Shown piece after piece: positions 34,308-46,379 of a stretch of 64,000 nt of DNA (within the stretch, counting starts at the first letter, position 1; every line of letters starts with the position of its first letter). The notes beneath the pieces are model-generated. The model made no database searches and was not told the DNA's origin. It worked only from the letters and a program-made list of their open reading frames with translations. A program made the position numbers and the translations under genes. Location: NCBI GenBank assembly GCA_032871835.1, contig CM065297.1, positions 1,180,501 through 1,244,500 on the forward strand. Reading direction: 5' to 3'. The DNA comes from Dipteronia dyeriana. Lineage: Eukaryota > Streptophyta > Magnoliopsida > Sapindales > Sapindaceae.

Positions 34308-36292
34308 TTGTTTGCCCCAGAGGAAGAGATGGAGAGGGAGAACTTACAATTTCACCGGTTTGGGCATGTTGCTATAAGAAACTGGAATGCTGGTACCTTG
34401 GAAGCTGTTGTTATCAAGCTGGCTGCAACAAGAAACAAAATATCATGCAGGGACAAGTGTACATGACTGTGTTTCTTGAACACATTGAAGGAAAACAAAA
34501 GATAATGTAACTTGGTTATAGAATACAAGGAACAGTGAACATACAGAATCCCCAGGTTTGGCATCTCTGAAAGTTCTGCTGGAAGATACCCTGATAAATT
34601 ATTATTGTCCAACAGGCTGCAAAATATCGTTAATATGACATTAATGGCACAGCAAATGCATATTCTCTAGAATTAAGTACAAAACGACTACGGAAGCTAA
34701 ACAGTCTAAGATTTCCTTGTGTTGAAGAAAACGAAACCAATGAATTTTTATCGAACTCACAAATGTACAAGATCAAGTAATTCAGAAAACCCTGGTGGAA
34801 TCTGACCACTGATGTTATTGTTGTTCAAATGACTGTAACAAAAAAAAAAAACATAACATCAATCACTATAAGCACCAAAAACACTATTAAAATGTTGCCT
34901 CCAATAAATAAAAAAACATTTGGCTAACCAGAAGCCACTCACAAGTGCTTAGCATGTTTTAAATTTCCAAATGATGTGGGCAGTGGTCCTGATATAAAGT
35001 TCCCCTCTAGGTTAAATATTATCAAGTTAGAGAGAAAACCAAGCTCATCTGGTAGAGACCCTGATAATTGATTTCCGCTCAAAAGCCTGCAACGAAGAAT
35101 CGATTAATAAGTGTGATTTTTCGCATACTGGCTTAGTATCCAAATCAAGTACGTAAACAGAAACTTGTAAAACAAATCCCCCAAATCAATTCTGTTTTGT
35201 GTCAACTAGTATATAACAAATTGAGCTCTACAAGCTGGGAGTAACAGACATATTTCCAGAATTAATCATTCACTCAACACAAATCTTATCGATAAGCTTG
35301 TCATACAAGGCACTTGACTGCAATATTGTAATATATTTGACCAAGTCTAAAACCATACAAGTTCCAACTTACAGGAGTTTCAAAGAAGCCAAATTTCCGA
35401 TTTCCTTAGGTATGCTGCCACTTATGTTGTTCCACATAACATCCCTAACCAGAAAATTTGAAAAAACAAGAAGGATCAATGAGCAAAATAAATGCATCTC
35501 GAAGATTAACATGGATACATATTAACGTTATTCAACCAAAATGATGCATGATTATTTGGTATCTAACACAAGATGACTCACAATATCGTCATATGCGATA
35601 GTTGGCCAAGTTCCGAAGCTAGTTTTCCAGAGAGATTCATATTCAGCAACCGCCTGTATCATGATGGAAACCAAAAAAAAAAAAGGAAAATAGTTCAGAA
35701 TAATACGATCAATGTGTGTAATATACATATGAACTTTTGCAATCATAAATGTTTCAACTAAACATTATTGTTAGACAAAAAAGAAGTCAACAGAGACAAC
35801 AACAACAACTTGAATGACATCTCTAACATTCAAAGTAGATAAAACTTACATAGAAAGAGTCTACTAAAATTGTATTAAAGTTGACACCATATATAAGCAT
35901 GTTAAAGGGAAAAGACTAAATACAGAAGTCGAATCAACGTACAATTCTTGGACATGGAGATAACCATCATTTGAATCCAAAGTGCAGATTACACCAGTCC
36001 AGTTTGATGCACATGGATCGGTCTTCTTCCAACTGTTGAGATTCTTCATTGAATCTGAGAGTTTACGGCGGACTGCTCGTAAAGCATCAACTGTAGTTCA
36101 AGAAACACAATCTTTTCAAAGCGATTAAGAATCATAACTAAGACCATAATGAAGTACCAAAGCAAATAGAAATCAACCTTCCGATGGATGAGTAATCATC
36201 TGTTCAATCTGTCCAGAAGCAAGTAGGGAAAAAAAACAGCATGATGAAAAAGCAAGAATGATCCCAATTAGATAAACTCTCTGCCAGGCCAT

Positions 36293-36935
36293 CTGTGAAA
36301 TACAAATTTAACACATTCATCACAGACAATATCATCAGTAAATAAACAAAAACAAACTTCTGCCGATAATAGAAACATGAAAAACCAAACAAATATATAC
36401 ATATATATAGTTAACTAATGCAACAAGGCTTTGAAAGAGAGACAACAAGAAGAACATACGAATAACTTGGAGCGAAAGCTACAGAAATACCATCCCGGTG
36501 TAGAGCTAAATAGCTTGGTTGATTTAAATACCATTTCTATGCATGAAATAAGAAGCTGACCTCATAGAGAAAGATTGAGTCAGGAAATTGTTTTTAAGTT
36601 AACACCAAGTAAAAGAATTTGGTAAATGGCAATTTCCAACTTGGTTTTAATGTTGATTTTCGATGGAGACTCAAGCGTTTTGCTGGCCTACGATGGAGAC
36701 TATATTATTTCTTAATTAAAAATACAATCATTAATTAAAAATATAAATATTAATACAATAAATAAATTTCATAAACCAACATAATTTATACTAACTAATC
36801 TTAATAAACATGGTTATTACAATTAAGGAATTAAGTTTATTTTACATCATCAGAATTCCTAATAAGTCAACCCGTACTTAAGATAGGAGTGTAAATATAC
36901 TCTTTTTAATATCGGGTTTCCAATACATCATGGAC

Positions 36936-37014
<79 letters not shown>

Positions 37015-37461
37015 TATTAAATTAGGGATCTCTTATAAAAAATCAATACGGAATCCCATACCTGATAACTGCAATATATATATATATATATAAAGTATTA
37101 AAACAAAATAAAAATATGTTACATATTTATTTGATCTTTGAATTCGTACAAGAAAGTCATCAACAATTGATGGTTTTTATAAAAAAATAATAATAAAACT
37201 TTAGTTCATCTTCATCACCATCTAAATAATATTATACTTGGATTTTAAATATTATAATATTTTTCTTATGTTAACTTGAATATTTGTTTTTGTCTTGATC
37301 CCCCCAAACCAAAATCCTAGATTTGCCCATGTGTGGAGGTAATAAAATTTGTTGAAGTGGTAGGTAGAAAGAAGAAAAAGATGCAACGTTGAGATTTGTT
37401 AATACGATGGGAAATTTATTGGAAATTATTTGGAATCAATTTGGTTCATGACCTTAATTTA
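36293..37461. promoter_or_regulatory. Upstream region of copy B with (AT)n/(GT)n microsatellite
   Basis: A splice acceptor (TTTCACAG) directly precedes the ATG of copy B, so a leader exon and promoter should lie here. A compound microsatellite, (AT)n then about 28 GT units, occupies about 36937-37011, and another AT run lies at 37075-37091. The remaining sequence is AT-rich and I see no gene in it. Confidence 0.5.
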
Positions 37462-38199
37462 GGCTCAGTTTGGCATTGCTTCTCCAACTGTTTTTGTGGC
37501 CAAAAGTGATTCCAGACCAAAGACAGGGTGTTTGGTAAAATCACGGGGAAGTGGTTTTGGTCACTTTTAGCTTCTCTCAACTGAGTTTTTGAGAAGCTAC
37601 AAATACATGCTTTTGGATTTTGGCTTCTGCTTTTAGAAAACTCGTTACAGTAATATTAAATGGAATTTTGTTAACTTTCCAACTTTGTCCTTGCCTTTAA
37701 CAAAAATTACCAAAAAAAATTGGGTTTACATTGTTGTACAAAAAAATTATTACCATAACTGTATAAAAAAAATTTGGCTAATTAATTCAATAAAGTATAA
37801 TAAAAAAGAAATGAAGAAATGAAGTAGAATAAATAAAGAAATGAGGCTAATTAATTTAATAAAGTAAAATAAAAAATGGGGCTAACTAATTCAATAAAAT
37901 ACCATAATTATATAACACTTAACACTAAACACTAAAACACAAATAAACAAGAAAAATATAAAGTATAGCACATTAGCACCATTTAGATGTCACGTCGTTT
38001 TAGTAATTTTATACATTCACAACATTTTTTACTTCAGTTTACCAAACACATTGAAATTGTTTTTAGTTCTCACAACACTTTTGAAAATCAATTTACCAAA
38101 CACTCAGCTGATTCTTCCCACAACAATTCCAAAAGCAATTTCCCCCACAACAATTTCAAAAGTACTTCTCCACACAGCACATCAATACCAAACTGGATC
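37462..38199. mobile_element. PIF/Harbinger-like non-autonomous element, 738 bp
   Basis: It starts GGCTCAGTTTGGCATTG and ends, read inverted, GATCCAGTTTGGTATTG, flanked by TTA on both sides (37459-37461 and 38200-38202). Three-base TTA/TAA targets and this terminal style fit PIF/Harbinger elements. A longer relative is at 52429-54859; both share the internal block TTTTTGGTCACTTTTAGCTTC or close variants. No transposase is present. Confidence 0.65.
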
Positions 38200-38497
38200 T
38201 TAAAGTCTTGTTGTTGTTTAATTGAGGGAGAATCTTTAATAATTGAAGGTTGGTGCATGTTGGAATTATATATAAGTTAAAAAGACTTGAAACTTGGGGA
38301 TGTTTTCTTTCATTGCAAGGGATTAAATCTCTTGAATTTGAAGACAAAATTACAAATTTATTGGTGATTATTACTATTGTAGTATTGTTACTAGAATTGT
38401 CATAATAATTAGTACCATTATACTATATAATCAAGGAACATAATTGGAGTTATTTTATCCCAAACTCGGAAATTGAATACATTATACATACGACAAG

Positions 38498-38590
38498 ATG
38501 AAGTTAATCCGGTGGTAAAATCCTCACACCAGTACCACGAGATTATGGGTTCGAGTCCTCCCATCTCTATAAAAAAATCTCGAATTTATA
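38498..38590 (+). repeat. tRNA-derived SINE-like sequence
   Basis: AAGTTAATCCGGTGGTAAA resembles an RNA polymerase III A box, and GGGTTCGAGTCCTCCC about 45 bp on is a near-perfect B box. The pair is followed by CTCTATAAAAAAATC. It does not fold as a complete tRNA (no acceptor stem seen), so a SINE head is more likely. The end of the element and its flanking duplication were not found. The surrounding 38200-39182 is AT-rich with no gene. Confidence 0.45.
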
Positions 38591-39250
38591 TTATATATAT
38601 ATATATATATATACATACATGTTTAGTTAAGTCGTTGTATATCTTTTCCTTTCGAATCATTTCATATTACAGAACCATTCCTAGTATTATAGAAACAACT
38701 ATTCGGATTCCAGACCGCACTAGTATTTTGCTAATTCGATCTCAAAGCCAATTTTTAATTTTTATTTTTAAAAATGAAAGCATTTGTTTGAAGGCAATTA
38801 TCAATTATGTTTTGGACTTTTTCTTAAATTTCAAGTTATTTACGACATTTACAAAATTGATCAAATTGATCCTTACTTTTTTTTTAAGTATTAAATTTAT
38901 CCCTCTAACTAAATTCTATCAATCAACTTTAGATGTGTAAGGGTAAAATTATATTTACTCTTAAGTAACATACTAATGACACGTATAGTTTTTTTTAACA
39001 CATGTATACTTTTATTTATTTTATTTATGGGTTTTGGTTTTTGAATAATTTTGGTATAATATTAACAAAAAATAACATTTATATAATAATGGTAAAAACT
39101 TAATTGAAAATGAATGATAACTTTCTTTATAAAATAGGGATATAATTGATATTATCTTATTAAGATATTTTAAAAAAAAATTAAGATTAATTAGAACTGG
39201 AACCCCCTAAATTATATGCGAAATCACAAACTGCCTTATGAATATATTTT

Positions 39251-39330
39251 GGGTTTTTAGCAAAACTACCCTAATTTAGGGACCAAATTGCAAATCTACC
39301 CTAAAACCCAAAACAATTGCAAAAATGCCC
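39251..39330 (+). repeat. Left TIR of the Ulp1-carrying MULE
   Basis: Matches the reverse complement of 46801-46880 at 74 of 80 positions. The longest unbroken block includes CTAATTTAGGGACCAAATTG. Such long TIRs are typical of MULEs, which bind transposase in this region. Confidence 0.92.
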
Positions 39331-39427
39331 TGAAATGACATTTCTACCATTGTCAACAACTGAAATCAATTTCATTAAGTTTGCCCTAAATTCCCAATTC
39401 CTCAGGCCACCCATCCCGATCGAACCC

Positions 39428-39780
39428 ATCGCCGACACAAGCCGCCATCGCCGACGTCCATTACAGTTGAATTGGAATTTCGTCGTCGTGATTTAGACGC
39501 CGTCGACGATATCCATCCACCGTCGACAACATCCGACGTCTTCAACTTGCAAGCTGACGTCAAGTTTTCTCGCACAACAACTCATCTTTCGTCGCCGACC
39601 GAACTCATCTTCCGTCGCCGATACAAGTCGCCCTCACCGACGTCCATTACAGCCCAACTGCAACTTCGTCGTCATGATTTCGACATCGTAACGATATCCT
39701 TCCACCGTCGACGACATCCGACATCTTCAACTTGCAAGCCAACGTCGAGTTTTCTCGCAACAACCGTCTTCTGGTTCTGA
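39428..39780 (+). repeat. 186-bp tandem duplication in the 5' part of the MULE
   Basis: CGACGTCCATTACAG occurs at about 39454 and again at 39640. The following text (TTCGTCGTC..., CATCCGAC...CTTCAACTTGCAAGC) repeats with about 10 percent differences. It is C-rich and precedes the Ulp1-like gene, so it is probably its untranslated leader. The open frame across it has no recognisable domain. Confidence 0.7.
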
Positions 39781-40413
39781 ATCAGCCTCCACGATCTGAA
39801 GCGGCAATATTTCTACCATTTGGGTTCAATTTCAGGTATTTCGATTTTGGAACCCTAACATTTAGGTTTATGTTTTGACATTGAAATTGATTTTAGGGTT
39901 TTCATTTGTTGAGTTAGACCGATTTGATTTAAGGATTGATTTTAGGGATTTCAATTTCATGTATTTGGCAACCTCACATTTACTGATTTTGGATTGAGTG
40001 CTTTGTCGAATTCCCTCAACTTCAAGTTATTCCAATCTTGTTGATTTTGATGATTTTTGATTTAGTGCTATGTTTCTGTGTCGATTTTTAGGATATTTCG
40101 GTTGGAAATGGTTCAAGTGTGTATTAAAAGAGAACACTGGCAACATGTTGTAGTAACTTGTTTTGAAATTGAAATTTTCTCTGAGGGCGCTGCCGAGTTT
40201 GTTACTGTAGCGCAACTAAAGATTTCCCGTAATATTCTCTATTAGGTCCACTTCTTTGTTTGTTGTGTTGCAATATTGTTACTTTTGTTTGCATATAATG
40301 CATGCAGTCCATGTATATCACTCTTTTTGTATTTACTTTTACTTTCTCTTCAAGTGTTTGTATTCATTAGTTCGTATCTGAATGTAATTTGGAATGTTTT
40401 TAGGTTGATAATC

Positions 40414-43400
40414 ATGAGTGGAAACAAATTACTTGAATCACTCAAGATTAAGGAATGTGATCGTTTTCCTTCTCGAGTTACTGGTCATTGTAATTGGGAG
40501 AGTATAAAGCTTATTAAGTCGCATCTCACAGAAAAACAACTCAAGTTGTTTAGAGTGACATGTTTCGGTCATTTTTTAGATGTGAGCGATATGGTGTTGT
40601 CTGGGCATTTTTGCCATCACATATTGCTTAGGGAGTGTCATGTCAAAAACACCGATTATAATGCATCTTCTTTGTGGTACCATGTTGGCAACGGGGTTGA
40701 TACGGTTTTCCCCAGTAGAATTTTTTTTGGTTAGTGGGCTAGCTTTTGGAGAATATTATCTGGAGCTTTTCAAAAGAAAGAATAGTCGACTCCGTCGAAT
40801 CTATTTCCAATCTAGTAAAGTCAAGGTTAAAATGATTGTTGATTGGTTTAGGAATTTAGGTCCTAATAATAAGATTAGTGATGATGAGGATGTTGTGAAG
40901 TTGGCGTTAATACTTTTTTTGGAGATGACGTTGGTTGGGAAGGACGATAGGACTAGCATTCTATATTGGGCATTAGAATTAGTTGATGACTTAGATGCTT
41001 TTAATAACTTTCCGTGGGGGACATTCATATACTCGAGGACATTTAACTCCCTTTCTACTTGTCTACTTGGCCGTGATGATAAATTCAAGAATAAGTTCAC
41101 TGATGAAAAGTTGGAGGAGAATGTCGATGCTCCAGTTAAACGAAAAGCGGAGAGGTACAACGTTTATGGGTTTGTGACGGCCTTTCAGGTGATATGTGTT
41201 AAATGATGAAGTTTAATAAAATACATTTTAGGCAATATGCATATTTTGATACAGCAACTTAACTATCATTTTCTTTGTTTGTTTTTCTTTGTTTTTGTTT
41301 TCAGGTGTGGGCGATTGAAGCAATACCAAAATGGGTCACACTTGGATATGCCACTAGGGTGAACAATGTCAGCCCTAGAATTTTGAATTGGCAATGCATG
41401 GGAATTCTTACGTATTCAGACATTCAGAAAACCATATTTAAGTTCAAGAACGTAAGTATTGAATATGGTTAGTTCAAATAAAATTATTTTTGATTTGCTA
41501 TATTTTAGGTATTACACTGTAATGTTAATTTTTGAACAAAAATATTCAGATTACCATATACAGAACTCTTGACCCAACTGATGAAGAAGCAAGGCAACCG
41601 TTTTGGACAAGTATGGATAAACTAAAATATATATTACCCGATGTGGATGGTTGTGTTGGTAAGGATGATGTTAAGGATGATGTTAAGGATGATGCTGAGG
41701 ATGATGCTGAGGATGAAAAAGTTGAATTCAGAGGAAAGAAGAATAGACCGATTACACTTGAGCAAGTCAACAAAAGATTGGATGTTATGCAAGCACAACA
41801 AAATACAATGCAAGCACAACAAAAAGCTATGCAAGATCAGATGACTTCCATGCAAAATACAATAATGGATGAGATGCGAATGGGATTTCTTCGCTTGACA
41901 GAGCTTATATATTTGAACAAAGTGGCTGAAAAGGTACTTGTCGTTTTAAATTGTAAATTCGTCAAATTAGTAACTGGTTCTAACAAGGTTCTAACAAATG
42001 TGATTTCTATTTCATGTAGTTCAATGAACATAATACCACCGATTTCAGCCACGATGACAACAACCAAGACTATCAAAATTCTGTTCCGAAAGGTGTTAAG
42101 TCTCCTGAATTTCTCATTTTGTCTGAGACAAGTGAAGATGTTAAGCAGTTCACAAGACCACCGAAGCTGACCATAAGATTACTGAGAGATCGTAAACGGT
42201 CAGCCTTAACTGTGAGCCCGTACATTGATCCCACGGCGAAGAGGCCTCGAAAACCGAAAATGCCTGAATTCGGATGTGATAGCAAAATGGAAGATGAAAA
42301 TGTACGTTCAATGCAAGCATAGATAAGTGACAACAAGAACACTTGGTAAGTTAAATCATGTATTATTATTGTATTTCTATTTCGATATCTTCAACAAGTG
42401 TTTAATTGTTGAACCTCTACAGCATGAACATGGGTTTGGTCGAAGCAAAGCCTGCATGGTTTGAACTGTTGCTATCTCCAAATGGGTGGTTAGAAGGAGA
42501 CGTAAGTTTTACACCTTATATTACAATTATTTACTCTACTTTATGCATTTTTTAGTAACACGTTTGTATCATGACAGCATATAGAGACATATTTTCTTTT
42601 GATGCGGCGTCGAGCATGTTACTATCATCAGATATACAAGCAGAATATTGTGTTATTGGATTACTCATTCATGGTATGTACAAATTCTTCTCCATAACAA
42701 CCTTTATCATTTCTTTTGTGGGGGTAACTTATAATATTTTTTGTAGGATAAAATTCACGGAAGGTGGTCAACTGTGACTAAAGGAAAAAAACAATTCAAG
42801 CATGAAACCTACCAATGGGACAATACAATGATAGACTATGTGATTGGAAAATCCCCTATGCATGCTTCAGTACATTGGCGGACAATCAACAGTGTAAGTA
42901 ATTTTCAAATTAATATGTTGTTAATTAAGATGTTATTCAACCTTTAATATACATTCATCTGAATGTCTCATGATGAAACAGATTTTGTTTCCTGCTAATG
43001 TGAATGGAAATCATTGGGTCGCGGTAGAGGTGGACTTAAATGAGCGGGTCATCAAAGTATATGACTCAAAGCCGGATGCATATAACGTTGATCAAATACT
43101 AAAGTGGGCAACTTGTCTTAGAAAGATGGTGCCATCTTTATTGGTGCATGTAATGCCAGATACTTATACTGATCCATCGTCATTTACGGTCGAGAGACCC
43201 AAAGAGGGTGTACCATGTCAAGGAAATCAGTATGTCTTTGTTTATTTCTTCATGGTTATTGTTTGTCTTACGTGGTGGTTGTTATTAATGAATGTTTTTT
43301 TTTACATAGGTCCGATTGTGGGGTTTTCACTCTCAAATTCTTGGAGTACCTATGGGCAAGAAAAGAATTCGACTTTGATGAAAATGACGGACAACCCTTT

Positions 43401-43454
43401 AGAGTTAAGATAGCAACAAAAGTATTCCAAAATCAAAAGAAATACCTTGTGTAA
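40414..43454 (+). pseudogene. Ulp1-like C48 cysteine protease gene of the MULE (DUF1985 plus protease)
   Basis: Exons inferred from splice signals: 40414-41188, 41305-41451, 41550-41933, 42020 to about 42300, 42423-42501, 42578-42673, 42747-42893, 42982-43229 and 43310-43454. The N-terminal part is DUF1985-like (FSPVEFFLVSGLAFGE, PRILNWQ). The middle has an acidic Lys/Asp repeat and Met/Gln-rich heptad-like repeats that may form a coiled coil. The C-terminal part is a SUMO-protease fold with the expected triad: His in NGNHWVAVEV, Asp in VYDSKP, Cys in SDCGVF, plus a Gln shortly before. Proteins of this class would cleave SUMO-like substrates; their role in transposition is unknown. A one-base excess in the G run at 40693-40696 shifts frame within the DUF1985 part, and the junction after exon 4 is uncertain. 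The catalytic half is open. Confidence 0.75.
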
Positions 43455-43838
43455 ATAATGAACCTTTATGTGTAAATAATGCAACTTGATGTGATTTGTG
43501 TGAACGGTGTAGAGATTGTTGTGATTTGTGATTGTGATCTGTACATAGAAGTGATTTGTGAATGTGATTTGTGTGAACGGTGTAGAGATTGTTGTGTGAC
43601 GATTAGAAGTGTTATATTTGCAGGGACTGTATAGAAGATATGGAATTGTTGCAATTTTAAATGAAACTCTGTCAAAATTTCGTAAATAATATACTAAGGA
43701 ATACCATATTTTTACCATTACTATCCCACATCAATAGTCATGTAATTACTAGCGGTTACTTATCAGAATATGACTGACTAACTTCATGATACATGTTCAT
43801 AACACATGTTTCAATAAAAGATAACTCAAGTACATTGC

Positions 43839-46261
43839 TTATTCAACAACATCATGTGATCTACTTGCCTCACCAATTTCACTAATACTTCCCATACCAC
43901 TTGATGGTCTACTTGCCTTCAGGTAGGTGCAAGTATGGCTATTGTGACCAACACGATGACAAGTGGTGCAACTCCTTTGAGTTACTTCCTCGCCAAATGA
44001 CGGAATACGATTCTTTTTAGGTCTTCCAGGACCACGACGACCTAATGGTGGGTAAACAATTTTTGAAACAGTATCCTCAGGAACCAACCATTCACTGGGT
44101 TGTCCAACGGGATGTATTTCTCCACTGTATGCTGCAACCAGAAACACACTAGAATAATAAGGAGAACAATAATCAACAAATGAAAATCCCCGTAACCTAA
44201 TGCAACCTAATGCATGTGCACATGGAATTTGGTCGACATCAAATTCTTTACAGGTACATGTTTTTGCAATCAAATCCACAAGTCCATCTAAACCCCCATC
44301 TTTAACAAGGAATGTGTAAAATGTGATAGGGTAGATCCGCATATATCGTGCTTTGTCATCCTTGACACCGATGGCTACATCTGCGGCTGTTATCAATTGA
44401 GTTGTAAGTTTATGTGCAGCTGTTCGTCGATCATGGAACCAATGCTGCAGAACCCCTCTGATGTAATCAATCTCTCCAGTAATAGGCAATTCCTTGCATT
44501 CTTTAATTGCATTATCCATGGCCTCAGCAATGTTGGTTGACATTATGTTGTACCTTTTTCTTAGACTATGTGCTCGTGTCCAACGCTCAATACCAATATT
44601 CGTGACATACTGAGCTGCTTCGGGATTAATATTTGCTAGTTGTTCCATATGTTGTATGAATTGACTCTCTCGATAGACCCTGACTGCTCGTCGAAAGTAC
44701 TGTTTCAGTGCCTTATTCCTACCATAGTGACCAACCATGTTCCGTTCTAAATGTACTGCACATGCACCGTGGAAGGAATTGGGAAACACTTTTTCTACAC
44801 CGGTTGTGATACTGCCTTTTCTATCTAAAACAATAACCAAATCATCAACTTCGCCCACGGCTTTATGTAACCTAGTTAAAAACCATTCCCAAGCTTCATT
44901 TGTCTCTGAATCACCAACACCAAAAGCTAGAGGAAATATTTGATCATTGCCATCCATACACACAACAACAAATAAGACCCCTCTATGAGGACCTTTCAAA
45001 AGCGTCCCATCAATAGCAATAACTGGTCTAATCGAAGAAAAAAAACCATCTATACACGCTTTAAGGCAAAAGAACATATACATGAACCTGTTAGACGAAT
45101 CAGTGTGGAGGTCTGTAACAGTCCCGGGATTTGCTTACTCTAACATGTATAAGTATGATGGTAAATTACTGTATGACTCAACCGGTGTTCCTTGAACCTC
45201 TTCTAAGGCAATATGTCTAGCTCGGTACCTTTGTGGTAGTTACAGGAGATGCCAAACTCCCTTTGCATGTCATGTATAATTTCCTTGGGCTTGTATAAAC
45301 GATGATCAGGAAATTTCTCCTGTATGTGTTCCCCTATAACTCGTGCACTTGCTTGCCTTTGATGCGGAAATCGTGCTTCTGTGGAGCATGTGTGCTGATT
45401 GTCAAATTTTCTAATCTGGAAATAATCTGAATTATGAACCTTAGCTGCACGTAATCGCCAATTGCAATCCTCAACAATGCACCGAACTTGATATCGTGTT
45501 GTATCGGACTTGAACACCCTAGTCTGGAACCGGTTGGTAAAGGCATAACTACCTATTTGTGATTGTAGTTGTCTCTTGCTTGGAAACAATTCACCTACTT
45601 CAAGACGCATAGTAACAGGTCTGGGTGCAACTTCACCCGAATTAATAGAATAAAATGCACATGGAGGTGGAACAAGCCTCTGGACATTGGCAAACTGGTC
45701 ATCATACTGATTGGGAACTCCCTCACGACTGAAATTAAACTGTGGTTCTGTTTCATCATGCTCAGGAATCTGTTGGTTACCCGTCGTATCTTGAAAACTA
45801 AAATGACGAGGAGGAGATTGTAATCCCTCTCGAATATCATCCAAATGGGCAGCCATGTTAGGTACATCCAACCTTCGAAACTCATCCATATTGACATGGT
45901 GTAGGTTGTGAGAGGACTCTGGTGGGTTATGTTTCATTTCTGGAGATTGATGGCCGATTTCCTCAACACTAATGCAAACTAATGGGTCAACATTCTCTCG
46001 ACTAAGCAACAACTGAACGTCCTCATCATCAACAATCTCAATGGGCATGCTAGGACGAAAAGTCTGTGGAAGAGTCGTCATACTTACCCGATAATGATCT
46101 TTATCAATTTCGGTGACATTGTATACCTTATCTAACAATTGATCATAGTTTGAATCCCTTGAAAAAGCAAAGGCCTTCGCTCTTCGGCCTTCATACCAAT
46201 ACTCACCATGATGACTTTTCCATTCTCCACCCCAATTCAAAACCAAATGCACATTTTTCAT
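43839..46261 (-). pseudogene. MuDR-type MULE transposase with frameshift and stop
   Basis: It begins at 46261 (MKNVHLVLNWGGEW) with a PB1-like domain (about residues 1-85), a low-complexity linker, then a MuDR-type DNA-binding domain (VGELFPSKRQLQ, CNWRLRAAKV). The MULE DDE domain follows (RPVIAIDGTLLKG, VLDRKGSI, and NIAEAM carrying the probable third acidic residue). Next come a SWIM zinc finger (CTCKEF...CAHAL), a basic hook-like GRRGPGRPKK and a CCHC knuckle (CTTCHRVGHNSHTC). Expected length is about 800 residues. A frameshift near 45230 and an in-frame TAA at 45137-45135 separate the DNA-binding and catalytic parts, so no full-length protein is made. All key domains are otherwise present. 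Confidence 0.88.
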
Positions 46262-46379
46262 CTTTAATCATGAAAAAATAATTCAACATATATTATCCAT
46301 TATTAAAAAATTCATTATTTGAAAGAACATAACATAACAAAAAACCACATGAAAAAAAAATGGACCCATTAAAAAAATC

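Larger units (their letters stand above)
22271..36292 (-). pseudogene. LRR receptor-like kinase, copy B (decayed)
   Basis: Same architecture as copies A and C, from ATG at 36292 (signal peptide MAWQRVYLIGIILAF...) through an N-cap ([12 protein letters not shown]), LRR exons, the [14 protein letters not shown] ectodomain (exon about 25275-24760), a membrane exon and kinase exons. Two one-base deletions relative to A and C break the kinase. One is near 24141 (GATGAGAAGG against GATGAAGAAGG in C), after [14 protein letters not shown]; the other is near 22886 (ATGCAACCATC against ATGCAACCCATC in C), after ELLTGMQP. The [12 protein letters not shown] exon itself is open. The tail is altered by a 166-bp duplication, and two LRR introns hold a hAT-like and a copia element. 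A transcript could still encode a receptor lacking most of its kinase. Sequencing error could explain one deletion but is unlikely to explain everything. Confidence 0.8.

Noticed and set aside
38498..38590. A functional tRNA gene
   Set aside because: A- and B-box-like motifs are present but no acceptor or anticodon stem can be drawn.
40801..41160. Antisense open frame opposite the Ulp1-like gene
   Set aside because: Shadow of the protease gene's coding strand; no domain of its own.
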